From Papaver somniferum (Eukaryota; Streptophyta; Magnoliopsida; Ranunculales; Papaveraceae), in NCBI RefSeq assembly GCF_003573695.1, contig NC_039367.1, positions 28,420,442-28,484,441 on the forward strand: a DNA stretch of 64,000 nt. Reading direction: 5' to 3'. Shown here piece by piece: positions 37,022 to 48,655 of the stretch. Under the pieces are notes generated by a model, which made no database searches, was not told the origin of the DNA, and saw only the letters and a program-made list of their open reading frames with translations. Both the position numbers and the translations under genes were made by a program. How positions within the stretch are numbered: position 1 is the first letter of the stretch; the number at the start of each line of letters is the position of its first letter.

Positions 37022-39478
37022 AATTTTAGTGACAAAACTATCAATACATATGGAATACAAAAAAGATAAAGAAACTTTAGTAGATCCTATTCCACATGTC
37101 TAATCTTCAACATTCCTAGAAATCTTCGTCACTTCCAGGTACTCCAATGATCCCAAAGGTTGTAAGTTTAGCATCACTGCTGTTGAAGATCCGTACCTAT
37201 AACAATGAGAAAACATAGTTCTCCATCATTGTTATACAATGTCATAGTATTATTACACAGCGTCAAAGTTCAATTGTATCATAACTTCAACAATAATACT
37301 ATGGTGATATGTATCACTCCCCCTTAGTCAATACTCCATCTCACATGGAAACCACTCCCCCTTACACAATGATCCGAAAACCATATGTATTTTTAGTGAG
37401 AAATACATATTAATTCTCCCCCTTTTATTCAATAAAATTGGCAAAGGTACAAGAACGGGATCATAATGAAATTTTCGAGAGAGACATTTCATGACAAAAA
37501 GAAAAAAATACATACCAACTAATTTAGATGCAATCATAAAGCCGAAGCTAAATGCATTCATCAAGGAGTTTAAAGATACAAGATAACCCCTCTAAAATTC
37601 CACAGCCGTACACCCCTCAAGATATGACCATTAAGCACAAGTTCAAAAGAACTCTCCCCCATTTGATGTCATTCCCGAAAGAACAACAAGAGCGACCTTA
37701 ATTTTAAAAGAAAATAAGGATTTTATTGGACACAACAAATCACATACAAGTATGAATTAGAATCCAAAAACTCAATTAAATTAACCACAAGAGAATTCAT
37801 GATTAATTTAACCGGTAATGCTCAACATAAGTGAACTTATGGAGACTTAAGAATACTCAATTAGATTAATCACAAGAGATCTCATAATTAATCTAATCGG
37901 AATACACAACCAAACTAATCACAAAGAGTAATCAATTTAATTGGTCATGCTCGACATAAGAAAACTTACGGAGCAACAAACTAAATAACCAAACAAGATG
38001 ATTAATTTAGTTGAATATGCTCGACATAAAGTACCTTACGGAACAACAACAAAGCTAATCATGAAAATAATCACATAAGACACATTACGGAGCCTCATAG
38101 TAATACATAAAACATGGATCAGTGAAGATCAATATTGTGGAATACACAAGGATTCATTCTATCTTACATCACTATTTGCATAACGACATTCAATAGACAT
38201 AATCCTTGTTCACAAAAGATTTTAACCTATCTTCCATCAAAGATTGACATAATAGGCTTAACTTTTGTATTTGTCAAAAATCCATTCATTCTTTAATCAA
38301 TGCATGAATACCAATCATAAAAGACTTTACTTTTGACAAGGTATGGGACAATAAAGTTCACGGACGTAAACACAATATCCCATAACAAATTGCAATATAT
38401 AAAAAATATTAAATACTGCAAAAATCATCTTCCAAATAGTTTTTAGAATTTAAACCAATAAACCTAAAAAACAAGAAGATGAAAACGTTGGACATAGCCA
38501 TGTGTAGTCATAATAATTGCTATTCCAAACTCTAGTAATCCTTCTTAAAAACAAGAATAAATTCTCAAAAGAAGTTTCCTAGGCATCAAGACAAACTCGT
38601 AATGCACATATAAGATGATTTGTCCTTAGAGAGTAGAATCAATCTTCCGGATTTATACCAAGAATAGCTACCAAAGGCGTATAAAAAGATTTTCAAAGAA
38701 GAACATACAATGTCATTAACGACCATGCACCATAGTTCACATAAAATGATTGTGAACATTCAAGAATCCCATAGTAATGCGTACTAATGCCCATTCTTGA
38801 AATTCATTATTTGTGATTCACCAACAACATTCTTTTAAAAGATACAAATGATCTTAGAAGAGTACTACTCCATGAATCCAAGTGCCCAAGTCCAAGAGAA
38901 GTGGAACTAGTGCAACGAAACGGAGCAAAACTCAAAGACAAGAGACAGGACAAATACCAATCTTAACTCATCCAAAATCAATAATTATCATCTCCATTTT
39001 TAAGAGAATTCAAAACGGAAGATAATGCAAAAAGAATGAGTTCATTCCGAGTTTGGACAAAGAAGTTACGACCAAAACAAGTCGACCGAATATTGACGTC
39101 TACAAGCAAATATGCATAACGGGTTTGCAAACGAATTTTCAAGTCTGCGAACTTAAACCCCTGGATTTTGTTTTTAAAAGGTGTTATGCATTTCTGGTAG
39201 GTGTACCATGAAGTCCAAACATCCCGAACTACTATTTTCAAACCTAAACGTTTAAGAACCTTAAACACATATCAAGTTAGGTAGAAATGAACAATAAGCA
39301 AGGTACATGGATCATTATAAAAACACAAATCTTTCTCAGGTTTATAGACATACGTTCTAGAAGAATCCAGTTGAATTATATAGCCTTACCAAACATAATT
39401 TGTATACCCCAATTCTCGTGATTCCCTCACCGTATACATAACAGAGCATTCCTTGGTGAGGATGCACTTACAACACAA
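37022..39478 (-). other. Non-coding interior of the SIRE-like element
   Basis: No pol domain is visible in any frame over 2.4 kb. From about 37760 to 38110 a unit of roughly 55-85 bp recurs about five times, with the core GATTAATTTAATTGG.ATGCTCGACATAAG..ACTTACGGAG. Elsewhere the sequence is AT-rich with scattered CCCCCTTA motifs near 37320-37420. Confidence 0.65.
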
Positions 39479-40968
39479 TCAAGTTGTGTTGGGGTGAACA
39501 ACGTCTTGCACACCACAAGTGACCTTTGGATTATCATGAAAGAGATCGCTTTTAGAACCTTTCACATCCAATTCCATTTTTCCAAAAAACTTGTTAAGTT
39601 CCAGCATCATGGATACTGCCTTCTCCATAGTCATGGAATTTTCTGGAAGATCATTCCTTTTCATACTCAAAACATCATTGGATTTCTTTGGTACCCACTT
39701 CTGAGTGAATTTAGGAACAACCGGAACCTTCTTCCCATTACTCTCTTCTAGAATTCTCGGAACAGAATTGGATTGAATATCCTTTTGCAAGTTAGTCTTT
39801 CTCCAATTGGGAGCATCGGATCTTGTCTTCGTCTTTACAAAGTTATTCTTTTGATAATCGTTACAATTGTGAAAAGACTTCGTATGACGTTTATAGGAAA
39901 ATCTAGGATTATCACAGCACTAATTCCTTTGCCTAAAGGTTGGACGTTTACAACTTGTAATGTCAAGAGTATTAGCCTTAACATATGATCCCGGTTTAAT
40001 CACTTCTTTTAACACCCAAACAAGAATATCATGAAGTTTTTCATTCCTTATACGAAAACGACATCTCCTTTCCAGGTGACCTTTGTTTCCACAATAATGA
40101 CAAATATAAGGAACGTTCTTACCCGGATTCATGTGTGCTGGTTTTGGAGGTTGATATACTTTTCTCTTTTGAACCTTAACTTCTGGTGAAGGTATTTCAC
40201 TTTTTCCATCATTAGAAACCTTTTGTTCAGAAAAATCACTAGCCTTAACAAATTTTATCTCTTTGCTAATACTTGGAGCATTTATTCCCTTATAGCCCAA
40301 TCCTCGTGTATCACGATGATTTTTACTTGCTCCTAGCATAGTGGTTAATTTGCTTGAACTAGTATTGAAATTTTTCAAGTCATCTTCCAACATCTTGATT
40401 TTATCAAGAGCAGCAGCTAAATCATCCTCAAGGCGTTTTTATCGAGTGAGACAAGCACTTCTCTGTCATCAAAACTAATTTGTTGAGAGTTAAACCTTGC
40501 TTCAGATTCTGCAAGTTTCTCTTCCAACAAAAAGTACTTTTGATAAAGATTATTACATTCAAGTGACTTCATACGTAGGTTTTCCTCAGAATCCTTGAGG
40601 ATCGATTCGTTAGAACGATTCGAAAAATAAACACCTGCGTAACATCTTCTCAATTTCTTGTTTTCTCGACAGAGAGGAGTCAAGAGAGGTGTGACATGAG
40701 AAGTTGTAATCTTCTTCACTTTCCATGAATCCAAAAACTTAACATACTCTGAAACTTCCTCATCAACATCTTTATCAATATCTGAATCACCTTCATCAGA
40801 AAGTTCATCCAACTGTTCTTCAAGGAGAGTTTCCCAATCAACAGTTTTTGCATCAAGAGAATGTTTAGATATTGACTTAGATGTGACAATTCTCTCAGGT
40901 GAATCCAAGCTTTTGGAATCATCTGGTAATTTCTGAACTGGTACGTTATTAGAGATAGACTCGTCCAT
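39479..40968 (-). pseudogene. SIRE-like Gag, C-terminal half with zinc knuckle, frameshifted
   Basis: The ATG at 40968 opens a 183-codon frame: acidic (LDELSDEGDSDIDKDVDEEV) with coiled-coil-like heptads (LEEKLAESEARF). A frameshift near 40415 leads to 40393-39920, which holds the knuckle CHYCGNKGHLERRC. A further break leads to 39790-39479 (FTQKWVPKKS). Gag of SIRE-type elements normally begins with a larger N-terminal capsid domain; that part is missing, since the primer site lies only about 50 bp before this ATG. The remaining protein would have the RNA-binding half only. Confidence 0.72.
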
Positions 40969-41015
40969 AATCAGATTGCTACAATCACAGACTTATAAGG
41001 TCTTTAACGTGTTTG

Positions 41016-41030
41016 CCTGCTCTGATACCA
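41016..41030 (-). promoter_or_regulatory. Primer-binding site of the SIRE-like element
   Basis: On the minus strand TGGTATCAGAGCAGG lies two bases after the LTR end (TTGCA). It is complementary to the 3' end of initiator tRNA-Met. Confidence 0.88.
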
Positions 41031-41032
41031 AT

Positions 41033-43475
41033 TGCAAAGGAGGAGGTACAAAAACCACACCCAATATTTCTCTTAGCAATCTGTATGGACAAACTCCAAT
41101 ATGCTTTCTAGAGAATCAACTAGACAGTCAGACTCAATATAGATAAAAAGTATATCAAAGGGTTTATATCTCAATCTCTCAATTTGATCTTTACTCAAGC
41201 AAATAAAAATATGTGAGTCTTTATCAAAGAGAGATAACTTGGATGGTACCAAAGACCAATATCCAAGTGTCAATCAATTTAAATCAACAACCAAAAGGTC
41301 GGATATTCTAATTGATTGAACTTCAACGCACAACCTGTATTATTTCAATTATAAAGATAAATAATATAATGCGAATAGAAATAACACAGACACCAGAAAT
41401 TTTGTTAACGAGGAAACCACAAATGCATAAAAACCCGGGGACGTAGTCCACATTGAACACACGCTGTATTATGCCACTACAGGCACTAGCCTACTCCAAG
41501 CTAACTTCGGACTGAACTGTAGTTGAATCCCAATCAGTCTCCCACTGATCCAAAGTACAGTTGTACTCCCTACGCCTCTGATCCCAGCAGGATACTGCGC
41601 ACTTGATTCCCTTAGCTAATGTCACCCACAACTAAGAGCTGCTAAGACTCAAAGTCGAAGACTTGACAATAAAAAAATCTGTTTCACACAGACAAGTCTA
41701 TCAAAGGATCAATTTGTCTCCCACAGATAAACCCTAAAAGGTTTTTGTTCCGTTTTTTGATAAATCAAGGTGAACAAGAACCAATTGATAATCCGATCTT
41801 ATATTCCCGAAGAACAGCCTAGAGTTATCAATCACCTCACAACAATCTTAATCATATGCTAGCGAAACAAGATGTTGCGAAATCACAAACAATGAGACGA
41901 AGATGTTTGTGATAACTTTTTACATCTTGCCTATCAGAGATATCAATCTCAAGCCAATCAATCTGATTGCAATTGTACGATGGAAGATGCAAGATCAGAT
42001 TACACAACTACGATAAAAGTGGTATCGGTCTGGCTTCACAATCCCAATGAAGTCTTTAAGTCGTTAACCTGGTTTTAGAAGAAGAAAACCAAAGGTTAAA
42101 GGAAAACCGACTCTAGTATGCAAACTAGTATCACATGTGAGGTGTGGGGATTAGTTTTGCACAGATACTAGAGTTCCCCTTATATAGTCTTTCAAATAAG
42201 GGTTTGCAATTAGGTTACCTTGGTAACAAAGAAATCAATATCCACCGTTAGACGAAAACCTGATTTAGATTCAAGCTAATATTTCTCAACCGTTAGATCA
42301 AAAACTTAGCTTGTTACACACACTTGACAATGCACGCTTCTAGGTTTGTTAACCGTACACCAAACGTATGCACTTGTTAGTTCAACAATAGTTAACCAAA
42401 TGGTTAGCCATATGAGCATTCCATATCAACCACGTTCTTCTTCACCATAACTAGTTCAAATAATTTCAAATGAACTAGTTAAAGAGTTGTTCAATTGCAA
42501 GGAAATATCATGTACTACACAAGACACAATTGAAGCAAAGATGATTTTATTCACTTGAATCAGTTCATGAACTTTTATAGCCACGGTTTGCAAACTGCAT
42601 TCCTTTAAGTTCAGAAATCATCTTTAGATATATAACCTTCTCAAGTTCGCAGACTAGGTTCGCGAAATTAAGTTACCGGGCAGAGTTTACAAAATCCAGC
42701 AGAAATTCTCGGGTATGAGAACTTTGCCGGTTCGCGGAATTAGTTTCACGCAAGTAGTTTGTCAACTCCAGCAGAAATTCTCGGGTTTGAGAACTTCGGC
42801 AGTTCGCGGACTGAGTCCGCGGACTTGGTTCATGCAATTCTTCCGGTTCTCTTGATCAACAAAGTTCGCAAACTTTGGTTCAAGGAATAGGACTTATACA
42901 TAAATGTTTTTCCACAACAATGCTTATGTCCACCATTGGTTATATAATCTAAAATCTCATTTCAATCATTGAAACATTCTTAGAGGACGTTATACAGTTG
43001 CTACACCATTTCTCGTCAAAGAAATTTTCAAGATGATTGAAACATATCATGACTTTCGTCACATGGTAAAGATAAACTTGGTTAAAGCGAAAAGCTTACC
43101 AACTCATATTTCGAAATATAGATAGGCGAGGTATACTCGGCTTGAAATACCAAATGTGTATAATCAAAGTCTATATATATAGCATACGACTTCTTGTCTC
43201 AAAGATTAGGATATTGAGTAGATAGACTTTTGAGTGATAGATAAGTTCAAGTCTTCACATGCCTTTTTGTCGAGAAGTTCCACCGGTTCCTTGAGTAATT
43301 CTTCTACTTGTATGATGAATCTACATGAAGTCCTTGAGATCAACTACATTTTTTATACTAGTCCGAGACTTAGCTATAATAGACTAGAAATCAAGACTTA
43401 TAGTTTTGATCACTAACATTGACAAACATGCTTGATATAGCAACGCATGCGAGTTCGACCGAGCAATGTCTAACA
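41033..43475 (-). repeat. 5' LTR of the SIRE-like element
   Basis: 2443 bp, the partner of 34592-37006. It has an extra stretch near 42195-42230 and one fewer GTTCGCGGACT block. Confidence 0.9.
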
Positions 43476-43845
43476 AGCTTTAGAAAAAACTTCTTGTATT
43501 TCCATCAAATCAGCAATGGTAATAGGGGGTTGGCTTCCTCTGGCTCCTCCGGTCTCTCGTCCTGATGGTGGAGTGACAACAACTCTGGTGACGACTGGGA
43601 GCGTCACACTTGAAGAAACAATGGGGGGTGGCGGCATTGGCTCTGGCTATGGTGATAGGAGGTGTAACGCCTGAGGTAACGTTTCCCATGTCGCTGGTGT
43701 TGGTGGTAGAGTCTGCAGCGCCACGGGTGTTGATCATGATGGCAGGTGGTACATTGATGTCACTGGAAGGAACGCTGATATCAAGGGCGTTTTCAGCGCC
43801 GGTGGCATCAGGGTTTGTTGCTGACCCGGACCTGAGCTCTACCAT
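43476..43845 (-). pseudogene. Gypsy (Tat-like) gag N-terminus, split by the SIRE-like element
   Basis: The ATG at 43845 (MVELRSGSATNP) follows a 60-bp leader after the primer site. The frame opens with a variable, low-complexity region (NTRGAADSTTNTSDMG). A frameshift or indel inside it leads to PITIADLMEIQEVFSKA, running into the SIRE-like insertion at 43475. The remainder lies at 34400-34591. No pol of this element is in the window, so it is a 5' fragment. Confidence 0.6.
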
Positions 43846-43903
43846 CTTGAAATTAGGATTGAAAAATGAAGTTGGAAATTAATATTGCAACCGAGAGATT
43901 AAT

Positions 43904-43921
43904 CTCCCACTGTGGTCGCCA
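43904..43921 (-). promoter_or_regulatory. Primer-binding site of the minus-strand gypsy element
   Basis: On the minus strand TGGCGACCACAGTGGGAG lies two bases after the LTR end (CTCAAACA). TGGCGAC-type sites are common in plant gypsy Tat-like elements. I do not assign the tRNA with certainty. Confidence 0.65.
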
Positions 43922-43923
43922 AT

Positions 43924-45814
43924 TGTTTGAGGGTGAAAACTGCTTCTGCCGGTTCTGGAAATTTTGTGTGTGTGGATGAGAAACGAGTCTATACCCGAAA
44001 CAATGCACTGCACAGAGTACTTTTGATTCGAAAGATCAATCTTTACAATCCTGGCCTAAACCAAGAAATGCCCGTTCCAGGATTGCTTCGGTCACAAAGT
44101 GAAGGAGAAGGGTTGGTCTTAGGGAGGGAAGCGAAGAAAGTGTTGAGACCAGAATCGCTGATTCTGAAGGTGTGGTTGTTTATGACTTGTATCAGAAAGT
44201 AGAACTGGCTAGCAGAACGGAAATCTATCAGGTGATTTCTGGATATTGTGTTGTTCTCCGACCAAAACTTGTTGTCTGGTGGAAATAGGTGAAATGTATT
44301 TATACAAGTCGTAATAAAACATACCCTGGCCTCGTAGGAAGTGGAAAACGATTGAGTGGTTGAAGAGTGGAGTGACGTGTAATGTCAGGAATTATGCTTC
44401 CATAATGAAGGATCCATTTACACCATTACTTCTTGCAATTACTAACCTCCCCACTTTATGACACTTTCTTGTAATGGGCGTATTGCACGCCGCACGCTGT
44501 AAACCGCCAGACCGATACCCTGATGAGTATCCCCCAGTTTGTAACATGTTTGATGTATCAAGTGTTTTCATAGAAAACATGTAGCACTTTGTTACGTGTG
44601 GGAAGTTAAAATCAAGAGGCTTGCCGTAGGAAAATAGCATGTGATGCTATTAGGCTTGTCTTGGATGGTCGCCTAAAACTTGCCACAAGTATGTCAGTTC
44701 GGTGGCAAACTTCGATGGCTGAGATCACATCTCATGAGGAAGGGTAGTCGTTGATTATGTCTACCTTGTGTTGGCGCCTGATAATGGAACAGTGGCGTTT
44801 TGGTGTATGCCAGTGGCAGTGAGGCATGGTTGGCATGGCTCGTGCATGCCAGTGGCACGGTGGTGCAAGTGGCGCCTGGCGTAGCCATGGCCACTAGATT
44901 TAGGCGGCTGGTCGCCCAAAACTTGCCATAATCCTGTCAGTTTGGTGGAAAACTTGGATGGCTGAGATTGCATCTCATGAGGAAGGGTAGCTGTTGATTA
45001 TGGATGCCTTATGTTGGCGCCTGATAGTGTCACAATGGCGCCTTTAGTGCATGCCAGCGGCATTGCGGCATGGCTGGAATAGTTTTTGCATGCCAGTGGC
45101 ATGGTGGAATGGCTGGCATAGTCTGTGCATGCCAGCGGCACGATGGTGCAAGTGGCGCCTGGCGTAGGCATGGCCACTGAAATTTTGGCATGTTGTTGTT
45201 AGACCCAAACGTGGTGTGGAAACATCAGTTTCAATGGACACATTGATCCCCATGTTCAGTGGAACATTGTTTGGATCGGTTGGCACGACAACTTTGCCTA
45301 AATTAGGGTTTTGCATGTCGAAACCCTAATTAACATATATGGCATGTAGCATGCGGTAGGAGTCCATGACATGGTATTTTATACAAACGATACCAGAGTC
45401 ATGCCGAGGGAGCCATAGGCAGGCCACCATGTAAAAACGTCCACAAAATCAAATATTTCTACGGATGGCTATGGTGTGGCGCCTTTTTTAGGGTTTCATA
45501 AGTCCGTACGGCTTGTGGGTTGGAAAGTTTTGGCATGTTGCCGCGGTAAGTGGCGCGTTTGGCATGTGCGTTTGGTATGCCGTTTGGCATGTGCGCCTGT
45601 CATGCTTGTTTTGGCCTGGTTTGCATGTCGTTAGCATGTTGGCACGATTTTGGAAAGCCAACTTAGTATGGCGACCTCTTGACACAATTTCCACCTCTTT
45701 TAAGGCTATGTTAGGGTTAGAGCAACCTGATTGGTCACTGAAAGTAGGGGGTCGGCCAAGCACGGGCTCGGCTACCATTTTGGTGCACGTGTCAGGTTAA
45801 TGCTACCTGATTGG
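43924..45814 (-). repeat. LTR of the minus-strand gypsy element, truncated by or abutting the next element
   Basis: It begins TGTTTGAGGG next to the primer site. The other edge is not determinable because the Athila-like LTR starts at 45815. Inside, a 243-bp tandem duplication (units from 44667 and 44910) carries GGTCGCC.AAAACTTGCC and CTCATGAGGAAGGGTAG, and GCATGCCAGTGGCA motifs recur at least six times up to 45190. GCATGT motifs are dense again at 45530-45640. ORFs over this region come from the repeats. Confidence 0.65.
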
Positions 45815-47513
45815 TGATAGACACATTTTTGTGTCTGAATTGTCCTCAATGTGTACATTGTTAGTGCTTGATTTTTGTACGAATTATTGTGTTTTATGTG
45901 TGTGTAGGTATTTTTGGACAATAAACATTTTTGGAAAAATCGGCTCGAAAAATTGTGCGGAACACCCCCGAGAGGATATTTGCTACGCGGACTCTCAGAT
46001 CGGATAAGGGGCACCCAATTACTAAGGGGCACCCAATTACCAAGGGGCGCCTCATTTACTGTTTGCATCCATAGGCGCCATCTTTTATTTGCACCCCCAT
46101 CTCTGCTAGGGGGCAAGTCATCTCCTACATTTAAAGTTCTTGTTTTGGCGGGAAATGGTGCTCTTCAGGTGGCAGAATTAGGGTCGTATTTTGGGGGTGT
46201 TTTAGAAGGATTCAATGGCTGAAACTTCATGGGACGTCTTGATTAAGATTAACAGGCGCTGTATGATCAATGGTTTCGACCAGAATTGGCTATAATGGTG
46301 GAGTTGAAGAAAAACATAATCTCGGGTTTATCTTCAAACGGAAGGCTCTGTATCGAATTCTGAGGAGTTTGAGCGAGAATCAATCACTGGGTTTGGTTGC
46401 TTTGGGCGCGTTTCATCTAAACAGGATTGGTAAGTCCATCAAATTCGAAGCAATAGGGTTGAAACGTGGGATTGAAGTGAAACAGAGGTTGAATAATACT
46501 CGGGATTCTGTTGGGCTGTGTTGGAAATATTGTAAGTGTTTTCAACGTGTTGAGTCATTCTTTCATGTGTTGGCAGCATGTTTGAAGCATTAGTCACTGG
46601 TTAACAACGTCAGAAGACTAGAAAGGAAATAAAATATCTCGAGGATATATTCTTTTACTGCCGAGTAATGGAGGAATATTTGGAGTGATTGAGCGAGATT
46701 TATTGGTGCTGCTGGCTATATAAAGGGTGATGGTGTTTTAGAAAAGGTTACGGAGAGTTTCGGAAGGATTTGGAACATCACAGAGGCGAAATACGATCAC
46801 CAGAGAAACTTGCTGCTGCTGCTGCCATTGAAGAACACGAAGAACATAAGACCTCAAGAAGCAGTCTTATTTTTCTATAGTATTTGCGACTATTCAACGA
46901 CAGTCTTAAAGCTACAGTAACAGTGACACATCCTCTGTATCGTTCTTTGGTTTGCAACAATTATAAGCGTTACAAACACGGTTTTGAATTATTTCTCCCT
47001 TTTCATCATTTGTAAATACCATTTGAGCAATGAAATCAACTTTTGAGCGTGTTTCCAATATGATAATGAGCTAAATCTCCCACAACCAAGGCAATGAGGA
47101 AGCTATTTACGCATGAATAATTGGTAACTATTTTATTTTCTCCAATTTATAATTCACTCAATCACTGCTTTTGCAGAGTTTTAAATTGTTTGCATAATTT
47201 TCTTAATTAGTTGTGATTCAATCTGATAGGTTATACTTTGTTTAGTCAATTGATAGTCTATGCTTAGGGAATACAATTGATATTTGAGAATTTGCCTGAT
47301 TATTTGTGAATTAAGAAATAAGGGACTTAAAAGATAATTAGAGTCTTGGATTATTTGTCATAATTTATTCATGTGTGATAGTGGAATCAGTGTCTTGGTT
47401 ATTCTTAATAATCTTGAATTAAGTTTTGTTTGTTTTTAAATTTCATTAAATCTAATTTGCTTTCACAAGTCTCAAAGAACCTATTACTACTATAACAACT
47501 TGAAATTACATCA
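45815..47513 (+). repeat. 5' LTR of the Athila-like element
   Basis: 1699 bp from TGATAGACAC (with a palindromic AGACACATTTTTGTGTCT) to TTACATCA. No second copy is in the window, so the ends rest on TG..CA, the primer site and the change of sequence type. Confidence 0.75.
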
Positions 47514-47518
47514 ATTTT

Positions 47519-47536
47519 TGGCGCCGCCGACGCGAA
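47519..47536 (+). promoter_or_regulatory. Primer-binding site of the Athila-like element
   Basis: TGGCGCCGCCGACGCGAA lies 5 bases after the LTR end. The first eight bases match the tRNA-Asp type; the rest is diverged from that tRNA. Confidence 0.7.
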
Positions 47537-48655
47537 CTTGTCTTTAGGCTAGAGTTTTTAGTTTTTTTAGGTTTTTATTTGTTTTTCATTTTCATTTTAT
47601 TTGTTCTTCTTTACGTTTTTGGGTTTTTGTCTTTTCCTTACAGATTTTTGAAATTTGGAGCGAAAGAAAAATTTGCCAAAGCTTTTGGTGAATACTTAAA
47701 GATTTGGAGTAAAAGCAAAGCGAAAGGAGCGAAAGAAAAGGAGAATAAAAGTTAATTTTTTTAAAAAAAAAAGAGAGAGAGAGACTTTTTTTTTTTAATT
47801 TTTTTTTAGAATTTCTTTTAGATTATCTTTTTCTTTTGCACTTTATTTTTGGACTTTGGACTATGGACTTTGGGACTTTATTTTTTTTTTTTAAAACCTA
47901 CGGAAGGGTGGTTTAAATATCAATTGTTTGCAGAGAAGGACGGCGATTATGATATCGCCTCGGCCCCTCGGGTTCGTACATGACATAGGAGTCGTGGCCC
48001 GAGTCGACTACAACGGTTCAACCCTCGTCTGGTACGGGAGGTAAGTTTGTCGAAACACTCGCGAATCCCCAGTATGCATGTTATTGTATTCCTTCGTTTG
48101 CATATATGCTGAGGATTTGAAAACGGCTGCTTTAATCTCCTAGTAAAGGGCAAGGACTAGCCATACAAGATAAGGGTTCGGATTTCATCACCGTTCCCTT
48201 CTTTCACGCCTTAGGAAAACGAAACCAAACGCGAACCTAAGCCTAAAATTTGACTAGAACGAGACCTATAGGGTAACGATCTTAATAGGAAAGTCATTCG
48301 AAAAATATTGGTTACTCTTTTAAGAATGCTTCAAAGTTCATGATGGTTTATGTGAGTTGAATACGCCGCCTTGTAACGCCGGTGAGGCCTTGGGTATCAA
48401 ATATCCATTGAGCTTCCCGCATCTCGATTCAGCTTACTTAAACTCAGATTGATTCCATAGGGGTTTTCTTAAATTGTAACGCATTCCATTTCGAAGGATT
48501 AGAAGCTGGTCTAGAAACAATCTAAGTGGATCCATCATGCTTTTTGTTTGCTAAAAATCAGTAGGTTTGCTGTGGTGGAGTCAGCCTTGTTTGTGTTTGC
48601 ATAGAACTTCCTTTCCTTTTAGGATTTCTTTATTTTTCTTTTGTTTTTCTAGTGT
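47537..48655 (+). other. Leader of the Athila-like element
   Basis: About 1.1 kb of untranslated leader with homopurine/homopyrimidine patches (47640-47900). No gene is supported. Confidence 0.55.

Larger units (their letters stand above)
34592..43475 (-). mobile_element. 8.9-kb non-autonomous copia retrotransposon (SIRE/Maximus-like)
   Basis: Two long LTRs (34592-37006 and 41033-43475) surround a 4-kb interior. On the minus strand the interior starts with a tRNA-iMet primer site (TGGTATCAGAGCAGG) and ends with a polypurine tract (GACAAAGGGGGAGAT). The flanks agcct (34587-34591) and agctt (43476-43480) are a target duplication with one change. The interior keeps the C-terminal half of Gag with a CCHC knuckle but has no protease, integrase or reverse transcriptase. 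Long LTRs plus this gag type suggest the SIRE/Maximus lineage. The LTRs differ by scattered substitutions and small indels, so the insertion is older than the gag-only element. Confidence 0.88.

Noticed and set aside
45488..45800. Opposed ORFs of about 95 codons in the gypsy LTR
   Set aside because: They lie in GCATGT-rich LTR sequence and encode no recognisable domain.
46270..46593. 107-codon ORF in the Athila-like LTR
   Set aside because: It lies between the LTR start and the primer site; an LTR sequence with no protein motif.
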